Origin: Certhia americana
Lineage: Eukaryota; Chordata; Aves; Passeriformes; Certhiidae
Assembly: GCA_018697195.1 (NCBI GenBank)
Contig: CM031879.1
Span: 25,727,660 to 25,791,659, forward strand
Direction of reading: 5' to 3'
Length of the DNA: 64,000 nucleotides
In this document: positions 12,813 through 26,600 of the stretch, in pieces
Layout: every line of letters starts with the position of its first letter
Numbering within the stretch: the first letter of the stretch is position 1
Translations under genes and position numbers: made by a program
The notes under the pieces: model-generated
Seen by the model: the letters and a program-made list of their open reading frames with translations, nothing else
The model's database searches: none
What the model was told of the DNA's origin: nothing

Positions 12813-13525
12813 TAACCTGGCCTTGAACACTTTTGGGGATGGGGCATCCACAATTTCTCCTGGGCGACCTGTGCGAGTGCCTCACCACCCTCACAGTAAA
12901 GCTCTTCATCATGTCTAATCTAAATTTATTCTCAGTTTGAAGCCATTCCCCTCTGTCCCATCACTACATGCCGTCTCTCTCCATCTTTCTGGTAAATTCC
13001 CTTCAAGTACAGGAAGGCCACAATTAGGTCACTCTGAAGCTTTCTCTTTTCCAGGCTGAACAATCCTAATTCTCCCAGCTTTTCCTTGTAGGCTCCAAGT
13101 GGGGTCTCACCAGAGTGGAGCAACGGGGCAGAATTCCCTCTCTTGCCCTACTGACAACTGCTCTTGATGCAGCCCAGGATACAACTGGCTTTCTGGGCTG
13201 GGAGGGCACTTTGCCTGCTGATGTCCAGCCTCTCATGAACCCCAAGCTCTTCTTGGCAGGGCAGCTCTGGATCTGTTCCTCCCTCAGCCTGTGTTGATAC
13301 AGGGGTTGCTCCATCTCAAGCGCAGGACCTGGCACTTCTCATATTAAACATCATGACATTCCCATGGGCCCACTTCTTCAGCTTGTCTAGATCCCTCTGA
13401 ATGGTATCCCATCCACCAGTTTTGGCACCTGCACCATTTGCTGAGGGTGCAGTTGATCCCTTCTTCTGTATCATTAATAAAGACAGTAAATAGCATTGGG
13501 TCCCCTCAGGGACACCACTTGTCAG
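12813..13525 (-). mobile_element. CR1 LINE fragment with internal deletion
   Basis: The plus strand carries the reverse complement of a CR1 3' half: 'aacctggccttgaacactt', 'gggatggggcatccaca', 'tgcctcaccaccctcacag', 'aggctgaacaatcctaattc', then 'gtggggtctcaccagag', 'gatgcagcccaggatac' and finally 'agggacaccacttgtca'. Minus-strand translation at the right end keeps the reverse-transcriptase motif 'TSGVPEGT' and 'RDLDKLKKWA'-like sequence, with the active-site region decayed. Near 13095 the text jumps from the 3' region straight to 'aagtggggtctcacc', so roughly 100 bp of CR1 are missing. The left end lacks the octamer tail. Confidence 0.92.
13316..13525 (-). pseudogene. CR1 reverse-transcriptase remnant
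   Basis: The minus-strand frame has 'LTSGVPEGTQC', corresponding to RT motif B (usual SGVPQGSVLGP), then 'IQRDLDKLKKWA', typical of CR1 ORF2 downstream of the catalytic FADD box. The FADD box itself is not preserved. It is a fragment of the CR1 copy described here and is non-functional. Confidence 0.75.
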
Positions 13526-15660
13526 CAACAGGATTCAAGATTGATGTGTTGAGAATACAGGGGGAAGAAGTGAGCTCAAGTTGTAGGAGAAGAGGTCCTA
13601 GAGGATGAGGGAACAAGGTGTTGAGGTGAGATGGACAGAGAAGCAAGGCAAGGCAGGGCTGCTGGAAGAAGCATGGTGGAGAAAGGAGTAGGCACAAGAT
13701 GAACGCTGGCTAGTACCTGTTGGGCAGGATAAAAATATATAGCACTGATCTCAAGAGTATGGCACTGTAGGTGAATGTGGAAAGGAAATATTTTGGCCAA
13801 ACAGAACACATAATGTAAGTAAAAGCTAAGTGATACATTTTGGAAGGCCATCAGCAATGAGCCTAAATCATCAGGGATGGGAATAGAAGGCGGCAGTACA
13901 ATTCGTAGGGCAGTAAGTGAGTAGGGATAAAAAAAGTATGCTTTGGTGCCAGTGTTGAGTTACTTGTTCAGTCTTTGTCTTTTACCCAACGAAATGGTTT
14001 TGTTGTCCTTCATACTCAAAAGGCATTTTTTTCCCAGTCTCTTTTACTTGTTGCATATCTTGAAGAAGAAAGTGAGCCTCAGAGACAGAAGTCCTATGAT
14101 TTTATGTGACTAGAAAAGGTGATTGATCTGATCAACCATACTAGAAAATTAGAGCTAGCACCATTTAAATGTGATCTGTAAAGGAACTAATTTCTACTTT
14201 ATTTTCTAGTGAGCACCTTGTCATATGATCTTGCTGTTAAATACTGATTTAAATATGCAGCACTGCTTCTTGGAATATTTATGTGATGACACAAAACCAT
14301 TGTAATCACACTCTTCACCTCCTCAAATAATTTAGTATCTTAGCAGGAGGTTATGGCACCTGAAGTAACATTAAAACAGAAAAAAAATCTAAATTTCCAC
14401 TTCATATGAAAAGCAAAGTAATCATTCAAAGCATAAAATTTGAAATTGATGTTAAAACATGTAAGGCAAAGAGAGTCTAATAAAGTCATAGATTGGTTGT
14501 GTTTGCATTAAAATTCAAATTACTTTCTCTGGTTCTTGAAATACAGTAATATTAAAAACAAGTTTATACTGAATGGAAACAATCTATGTCAGCATTTGAA
14601 TATTTCTTATATTGTAGCAGTGTTTTCAAGTACATTCATCTTCATTTTTTTTTGACAGTGAATACAGAGGAAATGAATGTTAGGCCTAAGCTCCATCTTT
14701 CTGAACACTTCCAATGTTTGATGCATTTAAGGATATTTACTTGTTACAAAGTTCTCAAGACACAAGCATTAAAAAACTAATTGTTTTGCAAACTCATGCA
14801 AAAATAAGTTGTTTATTATTATTTAAATAAAATCAAGGCTTTTGAAAAGAATTCAAGCTTAGCTTTGTCTGCTTTATCTTATGGATTTTTTTTTTTTTTA
14901 AATCTTGGCAAGGACAAAAATCATAGTTTGCTATTCTGTATGTAAGCAATGGAATCTTGCTGATATGACACTAAATCCTCATTTTCCTGTTTCTTTGTTG
15001 GTAAAATTAAACATTTTAAATAAAAATAACAGCTTTCATGGTGCAAAATAAACTTATGATATGGCATTTTGCCTCACTCAATGTAAGTCTATATTATTTG
15101 GGATATTTTAATATTAAAATTATTAAAAAATAATTTTGTTTATATGTTTGTGCAATCAATGTCACTTTTTTTGACCTTGTGCAATTCCATTTGTGTGAAA
15201 TAACAGTCCTGACCACCATCTTACTACATGCAAAATACTTGGACTCTTTTTAAGCTCTGCACAAGATTGCCAACATCATCCTTGGAGTTCAACTAGGTAC
15301 AGTATTCCTCCATCTAACCAAGAGCTGTATGAAATTGTTTCACAAGATGTCAGAATAAAAGAAGCAGAATCCTTCAGTTAATTACAAATATTTCATTTCT
15401 TTTCTATTAAACTGGAATGAAATGAATGAACCCATAAATAAATAAAGAAATCACTTCCAAGCATCATTCAGCTTTTTTTCTGCATAGCCAAAATCAGCAC
15501 CTGTGACTAGAATAGCTTGAAGCCCTAAGGTAATAAAAATAAAAATGAAGCAGCAACTTAAATACTTTCTCTGTAGCATGACCTTCAGAGAACATCACTT
15601 ATTATGCAATTAAGTCAACTCCATTGTGGAATCCCTTAACTTCTATAGTGTTTTGGCGTA

Positions 15661-15680
15661 CAAAAAAAAAAAAAAAAAAA
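15661..15680. repeat. Poly-A tract, about 20 nt
   Basis: A simple A run in unique sequence. There is no AATAAA a plausible distance upstream to suggest a retrocopy end. Confidence 0.9.
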
Positions 15681-18331
15681 ACAAGACAGAAAAGGCTTCC
15701 CTTCAACTGAAAGTTAGCAGAAGACTGCAGCTGAAGTTCTTGCTATGTCAAACTAACATTTTATGGTATTTATTTTAAAAGCTACAAATTATTTTATTCT
15801 GCATTAAAGCTACAGTAGTCTCTTTCTTAATGTGATCAATCTAATTCAGAATGTGTCATTGAAAAATGTCTATCCCTATGCTTCAGACAGCTGTGTGTTT
15901 CCTCACCTTTAAGTATCACCATAGGTGGTTATGCTTCCCTTGAACAGACCCCTACTTATCTGCCTTTTTTGGTCTTGATAATTCTAAGTCCATTATGGGA
16001 CTAGCCCCCCTACCAGATTAGCCACTCTCCTTTCATGTTATTTTCCATTATAGAGATATACCCACGTCGTTGGAACAATGAAATTGCCACTAATTAGAAG
16101 GCTTCTCGCAGACAGAATTCAAATTAACTGGGCTTGAACTACTGGATTTGCTTTTAGTAAGAGATAACCATAGGCTCTAGTGTCCAGGAACAAAAAAAAA
16201 AAAAAAAGGTCAGAACTCATCTTCACAGTTATTTTCCTTTCCGAGTAATGTTTTGTGAAGCAATCAAATATCTCCCTATGTTTAAAGAACAAATAATGAT
16301 TTAAAGCCCTCTATTACTGTTGTACAAAATCTCTCTTTGAGTGCCATACACTGCTTGTGGTAGAACGATAAGAGCTTCATCACCGACAGCCCACATCCAT
16401 TCTCTGATTAAAAGACTGCCTTTTGTCTCCATTTTCAGGACTTTTTCTTTACAATGAACTGCTATTCTAAGAAATAACCCTTTGCTGGAATTCCCTTTAG
16501 AATTGTAAGAGCTGTATTATTCCATCTATCAGCCAGATGTTGGAATAAAGTAAAATTCACAACAATAGTCATTAGTAGATGATGTAGAGTCTCATCACCC
16601 ATTTGAAACCTGAATTCCTTTGAAAGTAACTGTTTACTGTGCCGTATGTCAGGACTAGGGGAATGTGTTCAGATGGATTATTGCACATCACTGTTTTCAG
16701 TGAATGTGAAATCAATGCACACTCTTCTGATGATACACAGTGTTGGTGTCTACTCTGCCTTCTCTTTATTCAGCTTCACAGCACTCACCCTGTCTCAACT
16801 GCAGGTGCAACAAGTTCAGTCTGCGTACTGAATGTAACAGTTTAGAGTTTTTGTGTTAGGTAATGGAGTGGCTCAATGGGTATAAATAGAGCGTGGGGAT
16901 GTCCTAAAAGGATCTTGCCAAGATCGTCTCAGACTACAAAGAAACATGCCTTAATGTGAAGCCAGGAATATATGGTTAGTCCAGTTATGGTTTTGGGGGC
17001 TTAATCAATGAATTATTAGCATACTTTCACTAATAACACTCATAAGCCAAATTATCAGTTATTACAACTCATTCCCTATAAAAACTGATACATGCAAATC
17101 TCACTCTTTCACTGCTCCTTTGAGTATAAAGTTGTCTGCCCAAGGTCGTGTCTCCTACTGTATGGAAAGGTGAGGCCTGAACAATAGAGTCTGAATATCT
17201 TTGCTGGGGAAGTGTACTGTTGATGTTGAAAGGGGTGTGTTGCTGGGAGAAGTCAGGGCTAGAGCTGTACCAAAATATCTAGGACAGGGAAAGAACTGGT
17301 TTGTGTCAGACAAAAAAGTGCTTAGTACTGATCAAATTTTTTCAGTTCCTCATTCTGCAAGAAATGTCTGGCTGGGCAAGTGCTGTTTATCAAACAAAAC
17401 ACATATTTGTCATGCTTAGATGCTTGTCAGCTTCATTCTGCTAAGGAAGGGGTGGATGATTAGGTCAAAAGGAAGGACAGGATAAGAGGTGTTGCTGGTG
17501 TATTCTTTTCATGCTTGATCCTTGTATGCAGGCAGAAACTGTCCATTGCTCTAGAGAAGTTTAAAACAGACTTATGTGTTTAGAAGAAGTATTTGATGCC
17601 CCTTACTTTCTGTTTATGGTTCCATCAACTCAAGTATTTATTTGAGCTTGTTCAATAATGATGCATGCTGCAGTCTTATGCTGCAGACAGCATCTGGACA
17701 GAAAGTCTCAGTGGTGGCTCACAGGGAGTTAGGCAAATTAGTGACTGTGTGCTCTGGAGAGTCATTTTGGATCCAAGGCCTGCAAGGAGCTACCTTCAAC
17801 TTTTTCATTTGAGTCAATGCTAGTTCACAGAATGATACCTATTTGGAATGCTGCAGGTACAGTGAATGCACAGGAAGTTTCCTGAATACTCAGTAACAAT
17901 TTTTATGTTCTTTGCAAATGTTCAAATGGAATTGAGTCATCTCACATTGGCTATTTATATGAGTGTCTAAAAAACCTGATAGGACAGATGTGTGTTTAGC
18001 CAGGAAATGAGAAGGCTGCTACACTTGTCAAATGCCATGGCCTTTCACAATAACCTGCCACTACTGAGCAAGGCATGACTTCTGAGAAAGTGCATATCTT
18101 GATATATAGCTTTGAAAGACTGCAAACAGATTAAACAGAATGAAGTCTTTAAGAGTAATAGCTGTATTACCATTATTTATACTAGTTATACTATGCCTAC
18201 TAATTATACATGCAGGTATAGAATTCTGTAATGAATCTATTCCCTACATGTGAGTTTCCTCATTCTAGAAGATATCTGGTAAGCACCAATTCAAAATCCA
18301 AATGCATCCATACATGTAGAGTGTTGATGTT

Positions 18332-18355
18332 GGGGCAAAGGGGCAAAGGGGCAAG
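18332..18355. repeat. GGGGCAAA x3 tandem repeat
   Basis: Two perfect 8-bp units plus a third with one changed base. Three G4 runs only, so not a standard quadruplex motif. Confidence 0.85.
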
Positions 18356-20826
18356 ATGCAAATGCAAACTTAGTAGTAGAATAAATGACAATGTAAATAT
18401 AGTCTACATGATTACAGTCTCCTTCCAACTGACTGTAAAGCAAAGTTTCATATCAAAAATAATGCCATTTCATTGTGATATGTGACAACAGGAATTTTTT
18501 AATGGCTTCTGATCCTGTTCAGACCTTCTAATTTCAGCCTCTGGTTTCTGTTGAGATTAGAGAACTGATTTTTGGATGCACAGGCCACTCAGAAAAGAGT
18601 GCACAAAGCACTTCTCATTTCTAAGTTTTCCTTTCTTCACACTCTGTTGGAAGGGCTATGACTACAAATTGCATCAGTTAAAGTTTTGACTAGATTTAGC
18701 TCATATTATTCCTCCTTAGAGCAATTGCTCCATGAAATTAATCTAAAAGTAAAATGCCTTGGTAAGATGTCTCCACGTTTAAAGCCAATTTTGGTATTTG
18801 TTATGTAACTTTTTTAGGGCACTCTCACACTCCTCTGTTGCCCCAGGAGCCACTGGTTGAAAAGGGACTGGATCCATCCCAAAACAATTTTTAGTTACAG
18901 AAATCATGGCAAAGCTTTTCGCTATAAGCAACAGTCCAAGCTGTGTTCTACTCGAGTTGCAGCTTCATTTCCTTCAGAAAAGCATGCAAAGTCTGAGCAA
19001 AGCTGGAAAAAAGCTGAGATCTAAGGACATGATAGCATGGCTGAAGAAAGCACTAATTAAAGTGCTTGACATTTCTTCTTAGAGACTTTTTTAAGTTCCC
19101 AAAAAGCCACTGCTGAGAGTAACACCATGTTGCCAAGGAAGAGTAGTGATTAAGTTCTGTCTTTTTGTGCGTGACCCACATCTGTGGTCTTTATCTGTAT
19201 TTGCATAGAAGGCAGCTGATTACTGAGTTCCTCCCTCTTTTCTCTGAGGACAGTCAGACCAGAACTCACTGGGCTCTCTTGGATATTTTGGTAGTAAAAT
19301 ACAGCCTGTTTGCAGATCTGTAGGCAAAAGACACCTTAAAAATCTCTACCTCTAAAAAGTCCAAAATAATGGAGATAATTTTTTAGACTTTTAACCCACT
19401 GCATCTCTGAATCCTGCCTGAATCCTGTAAGACATAATAAAACAAGAATCAGACTTGCCTAGTAGGCTGAAAAAGAAAATGGGGGTTAATTTTTGATGTC
19501 CATAAGAGCAAAATGTTACAGGAAGTATGCTAGTAAGTTCTTTGATAAAGGACTTGTTTTTGTGTATTTATTAAATACTTTTAAAATGAAGTGATTAGAG
19601 AAACAGACCCTCTTGAAGAGCAATGAATCTATTTGGATTAGTCTGAATCCTGAGACAACTGGGGAATTTGAGATATCTGCATAAGATTTATGCAAAGGTA
19701 CAGGATAACAATGATGTTTAGTATCAATAGACTTCATGTATGTCTCACCACAGGGAAATAAAATTAGGGCTTGTATGATTTAGAAAATTATATGAGATGT
19801 TACTTTTAAGAGAGGATGTAAGAAAATGCAAAAATCTCACTTCTGCTTAATGTGCAGCTGGTAGGAAAAATGCAAATAAAGTCATGTTCAGAGTGAAATA
19901 TTATTGTGCTATCAGAAACAAACAGCACTGCTTCATTTGCATTGCAATTGTGCACCGAGCATTTGTCAGAAGTATGTCAGCATGAAATAAATGTTTCTGA
20001 GAAGGGTGACAAGGCCATGGAAAAACTTACCTGTAAGTGGCTATAGCAACTCTGATTTTCTTTTCCTCTAGAAAAGAGACATGTATAAGAAAGCATGAAA
20101 AGAGTTTTAAACACTGTAAAAAATACTGTAATAAAATATGGACCAGCTAGCTCAGTATAAGTCCTTACATTTCCTGAAGCTCCATTTTGTTTTAATTCCC
20201 ATGCCCATGTCCATTGTCCTGTTGTGTTCTAGAGGCTATTCCAGGAGCTTCATGATTCACATATCTTAGGAGTGCTCCATGGGTCAACTCAAGGCAATTT
20301 TCATTTTTCTCATCACAATTTCGTTTAATAAATGAAACACACATCACAGCATTTAATTGAACAGTGAAATGTATGATTATAGTGTCTGAGATGAAGACAT
20401 CAAAGATCACCAGATAATATCAGTATTAAAATTGTTATTAATTATAATAAACCTCATGGAAGAGGTATCTTAAAATTCATGTTTTAAGGCATAAATCATT
20501 ATCCATACACTACCTATGGGGAGATGTTTGCTTGATGCAATAGTCTTCTTTCTTATTTCATTATTTATGCTATCATTGATCTGCCAGATAGAGGTTTATG
20601 CTGTTGTCTTACTGTTGATAGGTTACAGGACTAACATGTATTCAAATCTGATTTCAAGTGACACTGATATTTTTTTGTCTTTTGTGTTACCCATCTTCAT
20701 TATTCTCTACCAGTGAGATCCTTCAGGGAGATGAAAATAATGGCTAAAACCCACTCAGTTTCCTGTGTGATTTTTCACAACTAAACAGTCAAAGCACACA
20801 GTCATACATATGGGCAAAAATTATTT

Positions 20827-20880
20827 TATATCTATATCATCTATATCTATATCTATATCTATATCTATATCTATAGATAT
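20827..20880. repeat. (CTATAT)n hexamer microsatellite
   Basis: Five perfect CTATAT units are preceded by one offset unit and followed by CTATAG. The array ends in 'ctatagatat', which is self-complementary in part. Confidence 0.95.
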
Positions 20881-23575
20881 TCTCTGAAAATCCAAAAATC
20901 CCCATCAAGCTTGTCATTTAAATTACCAGAATTTCACATCACAATTAATTTTTGTTCCGAGAAAGTTAGAAGAAAAAAATTTAATTCATCATTTTCCAAA
21001 GGACGATAACTCCTTTTGATTTGCAAGATGGACATTATCTTCACAACAAAGACCAACAGGAATTTCATTTGTTTCTCCATTGAGAAACAGGACAGGTTGC
21101 ATCTCTCATGTTTCCACCAGAGACTGACTCTATATTGGAATATTCAATATTCCATATTGCTTGAGTATCTCAAAGGTAACCTGGCTTACTGTAGACACAA
21201 AGGACACAGATGAAAGAAGAGAAAGAAGGACAGAGTCCCCTTGCCAGGGACACATTTTTGCTTAGAGTGTTACAGCAGTAGAAAATTTCTGGTACCTACC
21301 CTCCCCTAGTAAGGCTGACAATGCTGATGTGCAAATAGACACAGAGGTCACCACAGTGAAGCATAAAGTCCACTTTTGGTTTGAAACACTTACCAGCACT
21401 CTAGCTGTCTATTTATAGGCTTCTCATCTAAAACTTCAAAAACTGAAAACCTGAAATTTAGGTTAAAAATACTTGCTAGATAGAAATTTTCATTTTTTTA
21501 CAATGAAAGGGTAAACAGAGGATAGCTTTTCAAGAACATTCTTTGATTTAAAAAATGTATATTTTTGTCGGTAGCTCTCAGTGACTTTGATGAGGTATAC
21601 AGTAACTCTTATTTACTGAGACATTTATGCTTTTTTCAAAGGTATGAAATTGGCTGTATTTCTGTTTTGCTGATGCAAAAGCCAAGAAGTTTTCTCATTA
21701 ACGTTATCTTTTGCTTCAGCTTCTCATTTTATTTCGCATCCCAGAGTAACTAAGCTTGTTAGGGAGTTTCAGCCAAACCAGCCAGATGCTCCTAACTCCC
21801 ATAATATTTTGTGAAGTCCTCATGTGGAGCCTTGAACAATGTGCAGTGTTCCAATAAAACCAATCTGAACCTGAAACACCAAACAGATGATAAACAAAAG
21901 ACAGAGGAAGGGAGGGAATATTTGGCAGAGTAATAACAATCCACTTACATTATTGCTCACATTTTTGTTTCTACTACTGGCATCCAAATGTCAGTTTGAT
22001 TACACGAGTTTTTATGCAAAATTTAATTCTGTGAATTCATATGGTTAAGGCAAAAATTGTAGCCTATAGTTAATGATATTCAAATGCTTTAAAAAAATAT
22101 CTTGAAAAGAAGTCTCAAGTAAGAATTTTTACTTAGGAAGGTGAGATAGGAATAGCTCTTAATACAGGAGAGCTATCTATCTACCAGTGGACCAGGATGT
22201 ATCCCAGCCCAACTGCAATAAGTGCAGGGCACCATCTTCATCCATGAAAAGGAACCATTTGGAGATGAGTGCATCAAAAAAGTCAAGAACCATTGCTGCA
22301 GACCAAGGAGAGTCACATCTCCGGTGAGCCAGGTCCACTCATGAGTCTGATGGGAACTTTGCAGATGTATGTTGTACAAGATACATTTTAATGGCAACGT
22401 ATTGATCAGATTGGGGAAATGCAGTTGAAAATTTTAAAGGTAATATGCTAAATAGGCAGCTAGTAGGTCTGAGTGCCAAATTAATTTTTTCTGTTTCACT
22501 TCCATTCACTAAGGTGCATGGAAAGTGCTGCCGTCTGTCAATGTGACTAGAGTTATTTTTTAATACTTCAGCTGGCTTCTGCCAGCATCACAGGATTTGC
22601 ATCTAATATGATTTTATGTTGATTTAAATATTTTCATAATCAGACTGAAGGGGAGAATGTCCATACACAGGTTCTACTTGATGAGGATGTTAAAAAAATT
22701 ACTAAAGTATCATCAATGAACACTTTACTGAAACGTGATGTGACTGCATCCTCAAAAGCTGTATTTCCATTACTAGTAGTAGGCTCTAACTGTTGTGCTG
22801 AGATGGACAGGCCCCAAGAAAGAAGTTTGTCTGGCTTGCTCTGTCCGAAATTTTCTTAATCTGTAACTTGGCTTAGCTGTGACAGTACTTTCTCTAACTG
22901 AACAGGTGTCTGTGGTTAATTTGTTTTACTTTTGTTTACTTGTGCATGGTACACTGCTTTCTACACCTAACAGGAAATAGCACTTATTTGAGGCAGCATG
23001 AGATATTTATGATTCTTATTACAATGACAATGTAGAGGAAAGAAATAATATTTCACATGACTAAAATGTAACATATACATCAGACTAAGATGTCACCTGC
23101 ATGCTACAGACAAATGAAGATAAAGCAAAGGTGTAAAAGGGTGTTAGGTAGTTAGCAAGAGGACTGACACCAAGTGGATTACAGAGTGAGGAACAATCAA
23201 CACCATCATACATTCCTCCCAGGGAGGTAAGGCCAGGTGTCGACAACCACACCACCACAGCTACAGCCATGAGGACAGAAAGAGTGACAGTGGCCTAGAA
23301 AGGTGGAACACAACACTGGGAAAAGGGATAGGAACCAAATCTGTGCAAAACAACTTAAAATGCATTGCTCCTCTTTTTCTGTAACACTTTTGATCTAAAC
23401 TTTGAATGATTAGATATTAACAGTTTAGTTATATTAATAAATTATTTGATTTAATTATATACATGACAATCTTCTTCTTGGCCACTAAATAAGGTTTTAA
23501 TGTAAAAGTGTTAAAACATTACTTTATAACACAAATTCTGAAAAACAAAAAGTAAAAATCAAGCATTAAATAGGT
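20881..23575. other. Unique DNA, no gene recognised
   Basis: It contains a 9-bp-arm palindrome at 21136-21154 (TGGAATATT-C-AATATTCCA). Two somewhat GC-richer patches lie at 22180-22400 and 23085-23330. Each has a minus-strand open frame of 60-75 codons, but I recognise neither product. Confidence 0.5.
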
Positions 23576-23576
23576 A

Positions 23577-23648
23577 AGAAAATATATAGAAAAATATATA
23601 ATGAAATATAATAATAATATACAGAAAAATATATAGAAAATATATAAA
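23577..23648. repeat. AT-rich degenerate tandem repeat
   Basis: Recurring blocks of 'agaaaaatatata' and 'aatataataataatata' form an imperfect minisatellite-like stretch about 70 bp long. Confidence 0.8.
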
Positions 23649-26600
23649 TCTAAAACTGGCAAACTAAACAAGATTATGAGATGAACACCAAGAAATATGC
23701 AACTGTTCCATACTTATCAACCAAAACAGGATGTGTAAAATATTTACTTCAAAAAATCACATAGAAACTGCTTCTTATCCATTCCAAGTTTGTCTGTTCA
23801 TGCATTTCTTTCCCCCAGTACTCTCTATTTTTTAAAGAATTGTTCAACTCCTAAAGGACCAGACCATTTAAGAGACTGGCAGACGTGGAAATGCTAAAAC
23901 ATTTGTTCACACACTCCAATTTTCAGGAAAATTCATTTTAATATTTAGTATTTGGCTCTTTCTGCAAAACTTCCTATGCTTTTCTCTAATGTTTATTACA
24001 TTCAGATATTTAAATATGAGGGTGTTTTTGCACAAAATAAATGTTGATAATAAATATTAAACATTTCAGATATGTTTCTCAAGAAATATCACAACCAAAG
24101 AGAAACCAGGCTACATGTAATAAGAAACCTTTTCAATCTTTTTCAACCAATTTTATATTGAACAACATGAGAACAAGGATATATTTGGCTTTGTATTTTG
24201 AGCCTTTATAGGAGGCAAGTACAACTCTAAAATGTCAGCACTGGGAAAAAAGATCTGAAATACAAATCGGGAATTAACAAGGGCTAAAAATTTAATGAAA
24301 TATAGATGATGTTATTTAAGTAGTTCATAACTCTATCAAATATGTTTAAGTTGCTATGTTTAGACATGTTTCATTAATTGAATTAATTTTCATGCAACAA
24401 AGTAACCCTTAATAAAATGCAGTAACTTCAGATCACAGATTGAAAGAAGAGTTGCAAATTGCCTTGTCTTTTTTAAGTCCTGTAGAAGAAAATTAAAATC
24501 AAAGCACCATCATGAATTTAACACTACACCACAAATAGATTTTATTTTGGGGATTCAGAATGCCACGTTATCATAGTCTGGCAAATGTTATCTGATCTTT
24601 ATTCATTCATTCTCACAATAAACCCAGGGCATCAATTGAGGAGGGAGGGAGAAGGAGGGTCAAACACAAAGCAAATGACCAGCTCTGAGAAATGCAGATT
24701 GTCTCAAAGACCTGGATTAATATGGATTCATCCGGAATCATTAGATAGATTTAAATATTAAAACTGAGAAGTGAGGAGTTCTGGTTTCAGTTTTTACACT
24801 CAAGTTAACTACAATTGTTGTCATAAACATAACAAATCTTGTAGCTCTGGTTAGTAATAGGCCACAGTCTAAATACTGTGTTGCAAGGACTTGAGACTAA
24901 GTTTTGACAAGTTTGCTCCTTCTGAACTGCTCCTCACCTGTTTACAGGGTTTTTTTTTTGTTTTTTTTTTGGTTTTTTTTACAGATTGAATTTACTTGGT
25001 TTAGCTTTTGGGAGCTGTTTTTCTAGTTGGAGGGGGACTATGGCTGTTGTTTTCTTTTTTTATCCTAAGCATGTATGGTAGCACCACACATAGGTTTCAG
25101 TCTTAAAATCTTGTGACTTTAAAAACCTTGTGACCATAGGGTGCACATAACATCAGAATAAGGGGTAGAAAATGATTGTGAGCAGTAATTGTAACTGTAT
25201 TGTAATTACTGTTATTCTATTTTATATTGAAACTGTTCTACATGCAGACATTAATTCTTTTTCTCTATAGCAAAAATTCTTCAGTCTATTAAGATTTCAA
25301 TAATACTAAAAATAATACCTGTTTCCTCATTATCCATAAAAAGATCCTGAGTTTAGCAGCAATAATGCTATATCGCAAAATACTTATAATTTAATGCATC
25401 TATTTTGAACCCAAAATGTGATAGATAAAGAAGTACCTCACATACCACTGGTGCCTGAAAGATGTTATGCTATTTTCCATTTATATTTGGCAAATTAAAC
25501 GTTCATGTAAGTTATGGTTATTCAAATATACATCAAACTATTATGGTTTAACATAGAAATATAAGCAAAAACTCATTCTGAAACTAAAAGTTTGTCTCAA
25601 ACTTAGAAATATTAGGGAACCTAGTTACTCAAATCAACTGGACTTAAAAGCCCAGCTGGAGACTTATTTTCTGCCTTTTTTTTTGTATGTGAAAGCATAG
25701 GAGACAATAAAAATATGTGCCAACAAAGAAAAATTACTAAAATTAGTAATAAAAAATGAAAATATCAGCCGAGAGGAAGAGCAGTAGCAGAATTTCTCAA
25801 GGCCTCATCTAGAAGACCTTTAGTATTTACATTAATGAATTTGGCACAAAAACAAAGCCTCAATGAAAAATGTTTATCGTACAAAATTAAGAGGCAAGTA
25901 AATATAAAGGACAATTTGCATATAATGCAGGAAGAATATTATGATCTTGATGACTACAGTAATAGAAATGGGTTGCAATTTAACTGAAATATAAAGCCTT
26001 TTGAAGAGGAATTAATAATAATATTTTCCACCATTATCTGGAAACTTATCAATAGGCAATTACTCAGAAATAGCAAAGTCTGACATAGTAGCGGCTTCCT
26101 ATTATATTAGAAACTGACATTACAATGGACTTATGAAAAAGTAGATGTGATTTTAGGTGTTTTATGTGAGAAACTGTGTGCTACTGGACAAAACACCACA
26201 CAGAGAATTTTGGCCACAATATCCTTTACCAACTTGATTGCCTGCATTAAACAAAAATGTACTGAAATAGAAAGAGTTCTGAAATAAAATGGGAAGATAA
26301 TCCAGGTAATGAAGATTCATTGAGAGAAGGCTTACAAAGTTTTCTGCACTAATCAGTTTAAAGTCCTAACTAGAAGAGGAGTGAGGAATCACACAGCATT
26401 TGAATAAAATGGATATATGCTGACCAGGAAGAGACAATTTTTCTGTGTTGAGAAGTTTTCAAGCATCAGCAAGTGAGGCTGTGGACTAGATTCCTATAAT
26501 GAGTCATTTTCTTAAGATCTAACTAGTTTAAGGTACAGCACAGTATTTTATTAAATTGGTTCCTGATATTGCCTCCTTTAAACATATATTAAATGATCTG

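Larger units (their letters stand above)
13526..20826. other. Unique AT-rich DNA, no gene recognised
   Basis: Seven kilobases with only short chance frames (up to 93 codons). Homopolymer tracts lie at 14888-14901 (T), 15661-15680 (A) and 16192-16207 (A). A short GGGGCAAA triplication lies at 18332-18355. No transposon, RNA gene or splice-flanked coding exon could be supported. Confidence 0.5.

Noticed and set aside
23577..23648. CRISPR-like or satellite array
   Set aside because: Units are irregular AT-rich words without constant repeat/spacer structure; simple low-complexity DNA in a vertebrate context.
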